From the NCBI GenBank assembly GCA_031398975.1, contig JANNOI010000021.1:1-64000 (forward strand): a stretch of 64,000 bases of DNA, in the 5' to 3' direction. A model generated the notes under the pieces. That model worked only from the letters and a program-made list of their open reading frames with translations, was not told the DNA's origin and made no database searches. Below are positions 8,761 to 16,139 of this stretch, in pieces. The position numbers and the translations under genes are program-made. This DNA comes from JAKFWI01 sp031398975 (GTDB taxonomy: Bacteria; Pseudomonadota; Alphaproteobacteria; Caulobacterales; Aquidulcibacteraceae). The first letter of the stretch is position 1; each line of letters begins with the position of its first letter.

Positions 8761-9546
8761 TCAAACATCGAACATAGCGATCACGGGGACATGGTCGGAG
8801 GGCTTGTCCTTGGCGCGCGCCTCGCGGTGAACGCTGACGCCGGCGAGCCGGTCCCCGGCCTGGGGGGAGACGAACAGATGATCGATCCGGACGCCGTGGT
8901 CGCGCCGCCATGCGCCGGCCTGGTAGTCCCAGAAGGTGAATTGGCGCGCGCGCCCATCGGCTTGCATGAACGCGTCCGTGAAGCCCAGATGGCCAAGCGC
9001 GCGATAGGCGGCGATCGATTCCGGCTGGAACAGCGCGTCCCCCGCCCAGGCGGGCGCGTCGTCGGCGTCCTCGGGGCGGGGGATGATATTGTAATCCCCC
9101 GCGAGCACCACCTGCTCCTCCAGCGCCAAGAGGCCTTGGGCATGGGCGTGCAGGCGCGCCATCCAGGCGCGCTTATAGGCGAACTTCTCCGTCCCCACCG
9201 GATTGCCGTTCGGCGCATAGAGGCAGCCTACCCGCACCGGTCCCCGGGGTGCTGCGATCACCGCCTCGATATAGCGCGCCTGCGCATCGCCGGGATCGCC
9301 GGGCAGACCGCGCATGACCTCCTCGAACCGGTAGCGGGAGAGCAGGGCTACGCCGTTATAGGTTTTCTGCCCGTGCGTCTCGACCGCATAGCCCAGCGCC
9401 TCGATCTCCAGATTGGGGAAGCGATGGTCCTCGCACTTGATCTCCTGCAGGCAGACGATGTCGGCGTCGATCTCGCTTAAGACCTCGAGCGCTGTCGGCA
9501 GGCGGGCGAGTATGGAGTTCACGTTCCACGTGGCGATCTTCAGCAT
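8761..9546 (-). CDS. xth: Exodeoxyribonuclease III family AP endonuclease
   Basis: A 261-residue EEP-superfamily nuclease that removes abasic sites and 3' blocks in base excision repair. Motifs in order: IATWNVNSI at residue 3, LQEIKCED (metal-binding Glu), KTYNGVALLSR, GDYNIIP (catalytic Asp and Asn), and DHVPVIA at the end with the catalytic Asp-His pair. The start at 9546 (MLKIATWNVN) is the family start; an in-frame ATG at 9564 would add six residues. The gene precedes the Uma2 gene on the same strand with 37 bp between them. Confidence 0.95.
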   Translation of the reverse strand: MLKIATWNVNSILARLPTALEVLSEIDADIVCLQEIKCEDHRFPNLEIEALGYAVETHGQKTYNGVALLSRYRFEEVMRGLPGDPGDAQARYIEAVIAAPRGPVRVGCLYAPNGNPVGTEKFAYKRAWMARLHAHAQGLLALEEQVVLAGDYNIIPRPEDADDAPAWAGDALFQPESIAAYRALGHLGFTDAFMQADGRARQFTFWDYQAGAWRRDHGVRIDHLFVSPQAGDRLAGVSVHREARAKDKPSDHVPVIAMFDV

Positions 9547-9588
9547 CGCGCGCTTGTAAAGCATTTTGCGCGGGAAAGAGAGACCGGC

Positions 9589-10263
9589 TCAAAAGCCGAG
9601 GAAGGTCGCGAACGCGTCCACTGGCTCGCGCTCGCTGCGCAGGCGGTTCACCGGCGCGCTGTCATCGGCATAGCCCAGCGCCATACCGCAATAGACCATC
9701 CGCTCCGGGGGCAGGGCGAAATGGGCGTGCAGCGTATCGCGCACCTGCGCCCAGGCCTCCTGCATGCAGGAAGCCAGGCCCGCCTCAACCGCCGCGAGCG
9801 CGACCGACTGCATCATCATGCCGAGATGCGCCCATTGGCTATGGCCGAGGCGCCGGTCGATCACGAAAAAGAGCCCCACGGGCGCGCCGAAGAATTCGAA
9901 ATTGCGGGCCACATGGGCGAGCCGGGCCGGCTTGTCCTCCCGCGCGATCCCCAGAAGCGCGTACATATCCTCGCCGATCTTGTAGCGGCGGCTGCGGTAG
10001 GGCTCCCAGAGCTTTTGGGGATAGACCGGCCGCTCGCCGTCCTCGCCCGCGCGATTCGCGGCCAGCGCCTGCCGTGCGGCCGCGATCACCCCCGCCCGCG
10101 CCGCGCCCGCCACCGCGATCACCGACCAGGGCTGCAGATTGCCGCCCGAGGGCGCAAACCGGGCGACATCCAGCAGCGCGCGCACGGCCGCCTCCGGCAC
10201 GGGGTCCGGCTTGAACGCCCGCACCGAGATGCGCTGCGCCAGCGCCTCACCCACCGTCGTCAA
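9589..10263 (-). CDS. Nitroreductase family FMN oxidoreductase
   Basis: A 224-residue nitroreductase-fold protein expected to bind FMN and use NAD(P)H. The N-terminal FMN-phosphate motif reads ISVRAFKPDPVP, followed by DVARFAPSGGNLQPWSV; the C-terminal part holds GLASCMQEAW and VYCGMALGYAD. Substrate cannot be named: members reduce nitroaromatics, quinones or enones. The start is a TTG at 10263 that overlaps the stop of the Sel1-repeat gene (TTGA), indicating translational coupling; a GTG three codons later is the alternative. Confidence 0.9.
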   Translation of the reverse strand: MTTVGEALAQRISVRAFKPDPVPEAAVRALLDVARFAPSGGNLQPWSVIAVAGAARAGVIAAARQALAANRAGEDGERPVYPQKLWEPYRSRRYKIGEDMYALLGIAREDKPARLAHVARNFEFFGAPVGLFFVIDRRLGHSQWAHLGMMMQSVALAAVEAGLASCMQEAWAQVRDTLHAHFALPPERMVYCGMALGYADDSAPVNRLRSEREPVDAFATFLGF

Positions 10264-10931
10264 GACGCGTTGCGCTTGCGCGCCTTTTCCAGCTCGCGCA
10301 GCACCATGCGTCCGCGCTTTCGCCCGGCCTCGATCTCGAACGCGGTCATGCCCTCCGCCAGCAGCTTGACGTTGCGTGCGGCCGCCTCCCCCGCCCCGCG
10401 CCCGACGGCGGCGTAGATCCAGGCGAAGCCCTCGATCAGATCGGCCGGCCCGCCGACGCCCTCGGCCAGGGCTGCGCCATATTCGTTCATCGCCTCGGGA
10501 TGGCCCGCGTCCGCGGCTTGCTGGTATTGCAGCCGGGCGCGCGGCAGGTCCTGGGCGACGCCCGCGCCCTTGCGCAAGGCCTGGCCCATCTGGAACACCG
10601 CATCGAGATAGCCCGCGCCCGCGGCCCGCTGGAACAGCGCGAAGGCCGCCGCCGGGTCCTGGTCCACCCCCTCGCCGCGCGCGGTGAGCACGGCGAGGTT
10701 GAACAGGGAGGGCGGGTATCCCTTGGCGGCCGCAAGCTTGAACAGCGCCGCCGCGCGCGCGGTGGACCGCCCGACATCGCCCAGGCCCTGCAGGTGCAGC
10801 ACGCCCAGATGGTGCAGCCCCTCGGGCCTGCCCGCATCGGCGGAAGCCTCAAAATGCTGGCGGGCTTTCTTGTAATTGCGGGCGCGGTAGGCGCGCACGC
10901 CCGGATCCGTCTTGGCGGCGCCGTGCGACAT
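10260..10931 (-). CDS. Sel1-like repeat (SLR) protein
   Basis: A 223-residue protein built of Sel1-type TPR-like repeats. At least four consecutive units of about 36 residues can be read, each with the A...G...A..LG.l...G.GV..D...A pattern (examples: GLHHLGVLHLQGLGDVGRS, SLFNLAVLTARGEGVDQD, AVFQMGQALRKGAGVAQD). No signal peptide is visible, so it probably acts in the cytoplasm as a protein-binding scaffold. It lies between erpA (9 bp) and the nitroreductase gene (4-bp overlap), so the three form one transcript. A link to Fe-S assembly or to the nitroreductase is possible but unproven. Confidence 0.85.
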   Translation of the reverse strand: MSHGAAKTDPGVRAYRARNYKKARQHFEASADAGRPEGLHHLGVLHLQGLGDVGRSTARAAALFKLAAAKGYPPSLFNLAVLTARGEGVDQDPAAAFALFQRAAGAGYLDAVFQMGQALRKGAGVAQDLPRARLQYQQAADAGHPEAMNEYGAALAEGVGGPADLIEGFAWIYAAVGRGAGEAAARNVKLLAEGMTAFEIEAGRKRGRMVLRELEKARKRNAS

Positions 10932-10940
10932 GAAGGTCCC

Positions 10941-11282
10941 TCAGACCGAAAAGCTTACCCCGCACCCGCACGAGGTGCGCGCATTGGGGTTTTTCACCTT
11001 GAACGCCGCGCCGATCAACTCGTCCACCCAGTCGAGCTCGGAGCCGGCCAGGAAGGGCGCGCTCACCGCGTCCACGAACAGGCGCGCGCCGTCGCGCTCG
11101 ATCACGATATCGTCCGCGGCCGGGGCGGGGGCGGTCTGGATGTCGTACTGGAAGCCCGAGCATCCCCCGCCTTCGACCGCGATGCGCAAGCCCGCCACGC
11201 CCGGGTCCTTCGCCGCGATCGCGCCGATTCGGCGCGCGGCGGCGGCCGACAGCGTCATTGCTTCCTGCGAAGCCGTCTCCAT
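10941..11282 (-). CDS. erpA: A-type iron-sulfur carrier (ErpA/IscA family)
   Basis: A 113-residue HesB/IscA-family protein that carries Fe-S clusters to apo-targets. The three conserved cysteines are present, one in GGGCSGFQY (about residue 53) and two in TSCGCGVSF near the C-terminus. AAGGAG precedes the ATG at 11282. In many alphaproteobacteria this gene is divergent from dgt, as here (64 bp apart). ErpA is favoured over IscA because no isc or suf genes are adjacent, but sequence alone does not separate them cleanly. Confidence 0.92.
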   Translation of the reverse strand: METASQEAMTLSAAAARRIGAIAAKDPGVAGLRIAVEGGGCSGFQYDIQTAPAPAADDIVIERDGARLFVDAVSAPFLAGSELDWVDELIGAAFKVKNPNARTSCGCGVSFSV

Positions 11283-11346
11283 CTCGCATCTCCTTCACCG
11301 CCCGCGTGATCTTCTATATGGCGTTTGTAAAGACGAGGAGAAGCCG

Positions 11347-12561
11347 GTGGCGCAGGGTCGTGCGGTCAAGGCGGGGACGCCCTGGTGGACGACCGCGCGC
11401 GCCCCTTACGCCACCGATCCGCTGCGCTCCCGCGGCCGGCGCCACCTTGAGCCCGAAAGCGCCACCCGCACCCCCTATCAGCGCGACAAGGACCGCGTCA
11501 TCCACACCTCGGCCTTCCGCCGCCTGAAGCAGAAAACGCAAGTCTTCATCGCCCATGAGGGGGACAATTACCGGACCCGGCTGACGCACACCCTCGAAGT
11601 GTCCCAGATCGCGCGCTCGGTCGCGCGGACGCTGGGGCTGGACGAGGACCTCGCAGAGGCGGTGGCGCTAGCCCACGACCTGGGCCACCCCCCGTTCGGC
11701 CACGCGGGTGAGCGGGCGCTCAACGCCTGCATGGCCGATCATGGCGGCTTCGACCATAACGCCCAGACGCTGCGCGTGCTCACCACGCTGGAAGAGCGGT
11801 TTCCCGACTTCGACGGCCTGAACCTGACCTGGGAGACGCTGGAGGGGGTGGTCAAGCATAACGGCCCCCTGCTGGCCCTGGGCGGGGACCCCGGCGGCCT
11901 GCCCGAAACGCTGCGCGCCGATCTCGCCGTCTACGATCTCGAGCCCCACACTTTCGCCGGCCCCGAAGCGCAGGTGGCCGCGCTCGCCGACGATATCGCC
12001 TACAACAACCACGACATCGACGACGGCTGGCGGGCGGGCCTGTTCGCGATGGAGGATTTGTCCGATCTGCCGCTGGTGGGCGCGGTGTTCGCCGAGGTGC
12101 GCGCGCAATATCCCGACCTTGCGCCCGCGAGGCGGATGGCGGAGGCGATCCGGCGCCTGATCGGGGTCCGCATCGCCGACCTGATCGCCGAGACCACCCG
12201 CCGGGCCGAGGCCTTGCGCCCCGACAGCGCCGAGGCCGTGCGGGCGGCGGGGGCCCCGCTGGTGGCCTTCTCCGAGCCGATGCACGCCCACGAGGGCGAA
12301 CTCCGCCGGTTCCTGGCCGACCGCATGTATCGCCATTCGCGCGTGAACCGAATGATGAGCAGGGCGCGGCGCATCATCGGCGACCTGTTCGACCTGTTCC
12401 TGGCCGAGCCCGAGCTCCTGCCGGACGGATGGCGCGCGAAGGTCGACGCGGCCGGCGCGCCCCACACCGCGCGCATAGTCTGCGACTACATCGCCGGCAT
12501 GACCGACCCGTTCGCGATCGACGAGCACCGGCGTCTGTTCGGCTATGATCGCTGGCGCTGA
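11347..12561 (+). CDS. dgt: Deoxyguanosinetriphosphate triphosphohydrolase-like protein
   Basis: A 404-residue HD-domain protein of the type 2 dGTPase subfamily, which splits dNTPs into nucleoside and triphosphate. HD residues are seen in RLTHTLEVSQIARS (first His), AVALAHDLGHPPFGHAGE (His-Asp) and LADDIAYNNHDIDDG (final Asp). The start is the GTG at 11347 preceded by GAGGAGAA, and it places translation just after the short divergent promoter region with CTATAT as a possible -10. In related genomes argS commonly follows dgt; here a SPOR-domain gene follows directly, 80 bp downstream. Confidence 0.93.
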   Translation: MAQGRAVKAGTPWWTTARAPYATDPLRSRGRRHLEPESATRTPYQRDKDRVIHTSAFRRLKQKTQVFIAHEGDNYRTRLTHTLEVSQIARSVARTLGLDEDLAEAVALAHDLGHPPFGHAGERALNACMADHGGFDHNAQTLRVLTTLEERFPDFDGLNLTWETLEGVVKHNGPLLALGGDPGGLPETLRADLAVYDLEPHTFAGPEAQVAALADDIAYNNHDIDDGWRAGLFAMEDLSDLPLVGAVFAEVRAQYPDLAPARRMAEAIRRLIGVRIADLIAETTRRAEALRPDSAEAVRAAGAPLVAFSEPMHAHEGELRRFLADRMYRHSRVNRMMSRARRIIGDLFDLFLAEPELLPDGWRAKVDAAGAPHTARIVCDYIAGMTDPFAIDEHRRLFGYDRWR

Positions 12562-12641
12562 CGCCCCGATCGGGCTTTCTCCCGTGCTAGGCTCCAATCC
12601 TTGATTCCCGCGGCGGGCGGGCGAAAACAGAGGCTTGAACG

Positions 12642-13343
12642 ATGGCGCCGAGCGAAGCCGAAGGCCGCGTCTACACCCCCTCCTTTGCGGAAGACGAAGA
12701 AGCGCTTCGCGCCGGGGAGACGAAGGGGCGCAAGCTGCTGGTGGGCGCGCTGATGACGGTGGTGGTGGGCGCGGCGGGCGCTGCCGCCTGGAACCTCTAT
12801 GCCGGGGCGAGCGATCCGGTCCTGATCCAGGCCGAGCCCGGGCCGTTCAAGACGCTGGAGCCCTCCCGGTCCGGCGCCGCGCCCCCGGACAGGGAGGTCT
12901 ATGACGTGATCGAACATGGCGCGGGCGCCCCGCGCGCTACCGCCGCCGAAGGGCGGCCCGCGCTGACGCGGACCGCAGCCCCCGGACAGCCCCCGCGGCC
13001 CGAACCGCTTGATCTGCGCGCGCCGGCGCAGGGCGGGGACGGCGGCGGCGCGTTCAGCGCGGCTGCGTCGGGCGGGGGCGCGTTTGCGCCGGCCGGCCCG
13101 TTCATGGCGCAGCTGGCGGCGGTGCGCTCTGAGGACGCGGCCGAGGCCGCATGGCGGGCGCTGGCGGGCCGCTCGCCCGGCTTGGTGCGTGGGGCGCGGA
13201 TGGACGTCCAGCGCGCCGATCTTGGTCCCCAAGGCGTGTTCTACCGTTTGCGCGTGGGCTATTTCGCAGGCCGCCAGGACGCCGGGGCGTTCTGCGCGCA
13301 AGCCAAGGCGGGGGGCCAGGATTGCATGGTGGTGGCGCCGTGA
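12642..13343 (+). CDS. SPOR domain membrane protein
   Basis: A 233-residue bitopic protein. A cytoplasmic N-terminus is followed by one membrane segment (about residues 31-52, LLVGALMTVVVGAAGAAAW), a long Pro/Ala/Gly-rich periplasmic linker, and a C-terminal SPOR domain (about 150-233, starting FMAQLAAVRSEDAAEAAW). SPOR domains bind denuded glycan strands of septal peptidoglycan. The gene overlaps nagZ by 4 bp, in keeping with the class-wide SPOR-nagZ-scpA order, and suggests a role in cell division or peptidoglycan turnover. Confidence 0.9.
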   Translation: MAPSEAEGRVYTPSFAEDEEALRAGETKGRKLLVGALMTVVVGAAGAAAWNLYAGASDPVLIQAEPGPFKTLEPSRSGAAPPDREVYDVIEHGAGAPRATAAEGRPALTRTAAPGQPPRPEPLDLRAPAQGGDGGGAFSAAASGGGAFAPAGPFMAQLAAVRSEDAAEAAWRALAGRSPGLVRGARMDVQRADLGPQGVFYRLRVGYFAGRQDAGAFCAQAKAGGQDCMVVAP

Positions 13344-14374
13344 GCGGGGCGGCGGCCTGTGCGCTGGGCGTGCGCCAGCCTGTGCTCGATCGCGAGACGG
13401 CGGCGTTTTTTCGCGCGGCGCGACCCTGGGGCTTCATCCTGTTCGCCCGGGCGTGCGAGACCCGCGAGCAGGTGCGCGCGCTGTGCGCGGCGCTGCGGGA
13501 GGCGGCCGGGCATGACGCTTTGGTCTGGATCGACCAGGAGGGCGGCCGCGTGGCCCGCCTCACCGCCCCGCACTGGCCCACCTTCCCGCCCGCTCTGGCC
13601 TATGGCGACCTCTACCGGCGGGACCGGGAAGCGGGGCTCGAGGCCTGCGCGCTGGGCCACCGGCTGATCGCGGCGAGCCTGCGCGAGATCGGGGTGGACG
13701 GCGATTTCGCCCCGGTGCTGGACCGCCCCGCTCCGGGCGCGGACCCGATCATCGGCGATCGCGCCTATGGGAGCGAGCCGGGCGAGATCGCGGCGCTCGG
13801 CCGGGCGGCTCTGGAGGGGCTACACGCGGGCGGCGTCGTCGGCTGCATCAAGCACATCCCCGGCCACGGGCGGGCGGACGCTGATTCCCACCTCGCCCTG
13901 CCGCGCGTCACCGCCGACCGCGCGGCCCTGGCCCTCGACATCGCCCCTTTCGCCGCGCTGGCGGACGCGCCGGCCGCGATGACCGCCCATATCGTCTACG
14001 ACGCGCTCGACCCCGCCGCGCCGGCCACCTGCTCGCCTGGCGTGATCGAGGGCGTGATCCGCGGCGAGATCGGCTTTCAGGGGCTGCTGATGAGCGACGA
14101 TCTGGACATGCAGGCGCTCTCCCACGCCGTCGCCGGAGGCCTGAAGGAGCGCGCCGAGGCCGCCTTCGGCGCCGGCTGCGACCTCGTGCTGCAATGCTCG
14201 GGCGCGCTGGCGGACATGGAGGCGACGCTGACCGGGTGCCCGACCTTGGCGGGCCTGCCCCTGGTGCGCGCGCGCGCGGCCGAGGCGTTCGCGAAGCGCC
14301 CCCCGCTGGCCTTCGACGCCGCGCTCGCTTGGGCGCGCTTTCAGGCGCTGATGCGCACGGACCTGATCGCGTGA
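13340..14374 (+). CDS. nagZ: Beta-N-acetylhexosaminidase (peptidoglycan recycling)
   Basis: A 344-residue GH3 enzyme that removes GlcNAc from anhydromuropeptides in the cytoplasm. The GH3 signature KHIPGHGRADADSHLALP is seen at about residue 172, carrying the His of the Asp-His dyad, and the nucleophile Asp lies in LMSDDLDMQAL (about residue 254). WIDQEGGRVARL forms the substrate pocket. There is no signal peptide. The GTG start at 13340 overlaps the SPOR stop (GTGA), and the 3' end overlaps scpA the same way. Confidence 0.94.
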   Translation: MSGAAACALGVRQPVLDRETAAFFRAARPWGFILFARACETREQVRALCAALREAAGHDALVWIDQEGGRVARLTAPHWPTFPPALAYGDLYRRDREAGLEACALGHRLIAASLREIGVDGDFAPVLDRPAPGADPIIGDRAYGSEPGEIAALGRAALEGLHAGGVVGCIKHIPGHGRADADSHLALPRVTADRAALALDIAPFAALADAPAAMTAHIVYDALDPAAPATCSPGVIEGVIRGEIGFQGLLMSDDLDMQALSHAVAGGLKERAEAAFGAGCDLVLQCSGALADMEATLTGCPTLAGLPLVRARAAEAFAKRPPLAFDAALAWARFQALMRTDLIA

Positions 14375-15150
14375 ACGCCGAGACGCCGGTCTTCGATCCC
14401 GAGGCGATCGACGGCGCAGGCTTCCTAGTGGCGCTGGAGGGGTATGAGGGGCCGCTGCACCTGCTGCTGGCGCTGGCGCGGGCCCAGAAGGTGGACATAG
14501 GGCGCTTGTCCGTTTCGGCCCTGGCGGACCAATATCTCGATTTCGTCGCCGCTGCGGCGCGGGACCGGATCGATCTGGCCGCCGATTACCTCGTCATGGC
14601 CGCCTGGCTCGCCTACCTGAAATCGCGCCTTCTGGCGGCCAAGCCCGAGGCCCCCGAAACGCCCCCGAGCGAAGATGAACTTGCGATGGCGCTGCGCCGC
14701 CGGCTGGAGCGGCTCGCCGCGGCGCGCGCCGCCGCCGAACGGCTCTTTGCGCTGCCGCAGATGGGCCGGGACGTGTTCGCCTTCGGGCGCGCGCAGAGCA
14801 TCGCGTTTTCGTCCATTCCGGACTGGCGCTGCAGTCTCCATACGCTGCTCGCCACCTATGGGGCGCACGCCTATAAGGCCGGACCAAGGGTGCATGCCGT
14901 GCCCCCCCGCCGCGCCTATCCGCTGGATGAGGCCCGCAAGCGGCTGGAAAGCGTGTTGGAGACCGCGGTGAGCGACTGGCTGGACCTCGAGACGCTCGCG
15001 CCGGCCGCAGCCCCGGGCGAGGGCGCCCATGCGCCCCAATCCTACCGCGCGAGCCTCCTGGGCGCGGCGCTGGAGCTTGCGCGGGACGGCCGGCTGGAGC
15101 TGCGCCAGGCGGCGCCGTTCGCGCCGCTCTTCGTGAAGGCGGCGTCATGA
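14371..15150 (+). CDS. scpA: Segregation and condensation protein A
   Basis: A 259-residue kleisin subunit that bridges SMC heads in chromosome condensation. The N-terminal signature FLVALEGYEGPLHLLLALARAQKVDI is clear in pieces, followed by DYLVMAAWLAYLKSRLL, and a C-terminal winged-helix region (SYRASLLGAALELARDGRLELRQ) that contacts the SMC cap. The GTG start at 14371 overlaps the nagZ stop. The usual partner scpB does not follow; the next gene is hisG, overlapping by 4 bp. Confidence 0.93.
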   Translation: MNAETPVFDPEAIDGAGFLVALEGYEGPLHLLLALARAQKVDIGRLSVSALADQYLDFVAAAARDRIDLAADYLVMAAWLAYLKSRLLAAKPEAPETPPSEDELAMALRRRLERLAAARAAAERLFALPQMGRDVFAFGRAQSIAFSSIPDWRCSLHTLLATYGAHAYKAGPRVHAVPPRRAYPLDEARKRLESVLETAVSDWLDLETLAPAAAPGEGAHAPQSYRASLLGAALELARDGRLELRQAAPFAPLFVKAAS

Positions 15151-16139
15151 CCACGGCCGGGACCGGGGCAGGCCCGCTGCTGCTGGGCGCGCCGTCCAAG
15201 GGGCGGCTGCAGGAGCAGGTGCAGAATTTCCTGGCCGATTGCGGGATGGCGCCGGTCAAAAGCCAGGGCGCGCGCGGTTATGCGGCCCACATCTCCGCCC
15301 TGCCGGGGGCCGAGATACGGCTCATGTCGGCCGGCGAGATCGCGCGCGCGCTACGGGACGGGGAGATACATGTCGGCATCACCGGCGAGGATCTGCTGCG
15401 CGAGCTCGACCCCGATCTCGCACGGGTGATCCTGGTGAAGCCGCTGGGCTTCGGGCGCGCCGATGTGGTGGTGGCGGCTCCGCAAAGCTGGATCGACGTG
15501 GACACGATGGGCGATCTCGAGGCCGTCTGCGACGCCTTCCGCGCCCGCACGGGGCGCCGCCTCCGGGTGGCCACGAAATACCTTTCGCTCGCCTCCCATT
15601 TCTTCGAGGCGCGCGGGCTGCAGGATTACCGGCTGGTGGAAAGCCTCGGCGCGACCGAGGGCGCGCCCGCGGCCGGGGCCGCCGAGATCATCGTCGACAT
15701 CACCACCACCGGCCAGACCCTGGCGGCCAACCATTTGAAGCCGCTGGCCGACGGCCTGATCCTGAAAAGCGAAGCCCAGCTGGCCGCCAGCCGCGCCGCA
15801 GACTGGTCCGGCCCGACGCAGGCCACGTTCGCGCGCTTTCTCGACGCGGCGGAGGCGCGCGCGCGCGCCAAAGCCTTGCGCGTGCTGCGGGTGGACCCCG
15901 GTGCGGCGGCGGCCTCCACGCTGCGCGAGATCGCCGTGGGCGAGGGCTGCCGGGCGGTAGGCGAGGGCGCGCCCGGGGCCTTGGAGCTGCACTGCCCGGC
16001 CGGCGCGGTGCTGGGCGCGTGCGCGGCGCTGCAGGCCGCGGGGGCCGGGCGCATAGCCGTGCTGACGCCCGACTATCTCTTTGAACTTCCCAATCAAATT
16101 TTCGAAGCTTTCCGCGCGCGGTTGGGAGAGCGGTCTTGA
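15147..16139 (+). CDS. hisG: ATP phosphoribosyltransferase
   Basis: A 330-residue enzyme for the first step of histidine synthesis (ATP plus PRPP). The catalytic halves are visible: LLGAPSKGRLQEQVQNFL at the N-terminus, EIHVGITGEDLL, then the PRPP-binding loop EIIVDITTTGQTLAANHL (about residue 182). About 80 further residues include an ACT-like segment (ALELHCPAGAVLGACAALQ), so this is the long, histidine-regulated form that does not need HisZ. The ATG start overlaps the scpA stop (ATGA). Its place in a division/chromosome operon is unusual; no other his gene is nearby. Confidence 0.93.
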   Translation: MTTAGTGAGPLLLGAPSKGRLQEQVQNFLADCGMAPVKSQGARGYAAHISALPGAEIRLMSAGEIARALRDGEIHVGITGEDLLRELDPDLARVILVKPLGFGRADVVVAAPQSWIDVDTMGDLEAVCDAFRARTGRRLRVATKYLSLASHFFEARGLQDYRLVESLGATEGAPAAGAAEIIVDITTTGQTLAANHLKPLADGLILKSEAQLAASRAADWSGPTQATFARFLDAAEARARAKALRVLRVDPGAAAASTLREIAVGEGCRAVGEGAPGALELHCPAGAVLGACAALQAAGAGRIAVLTPDYLFELPNQIFEAFRARLGERS

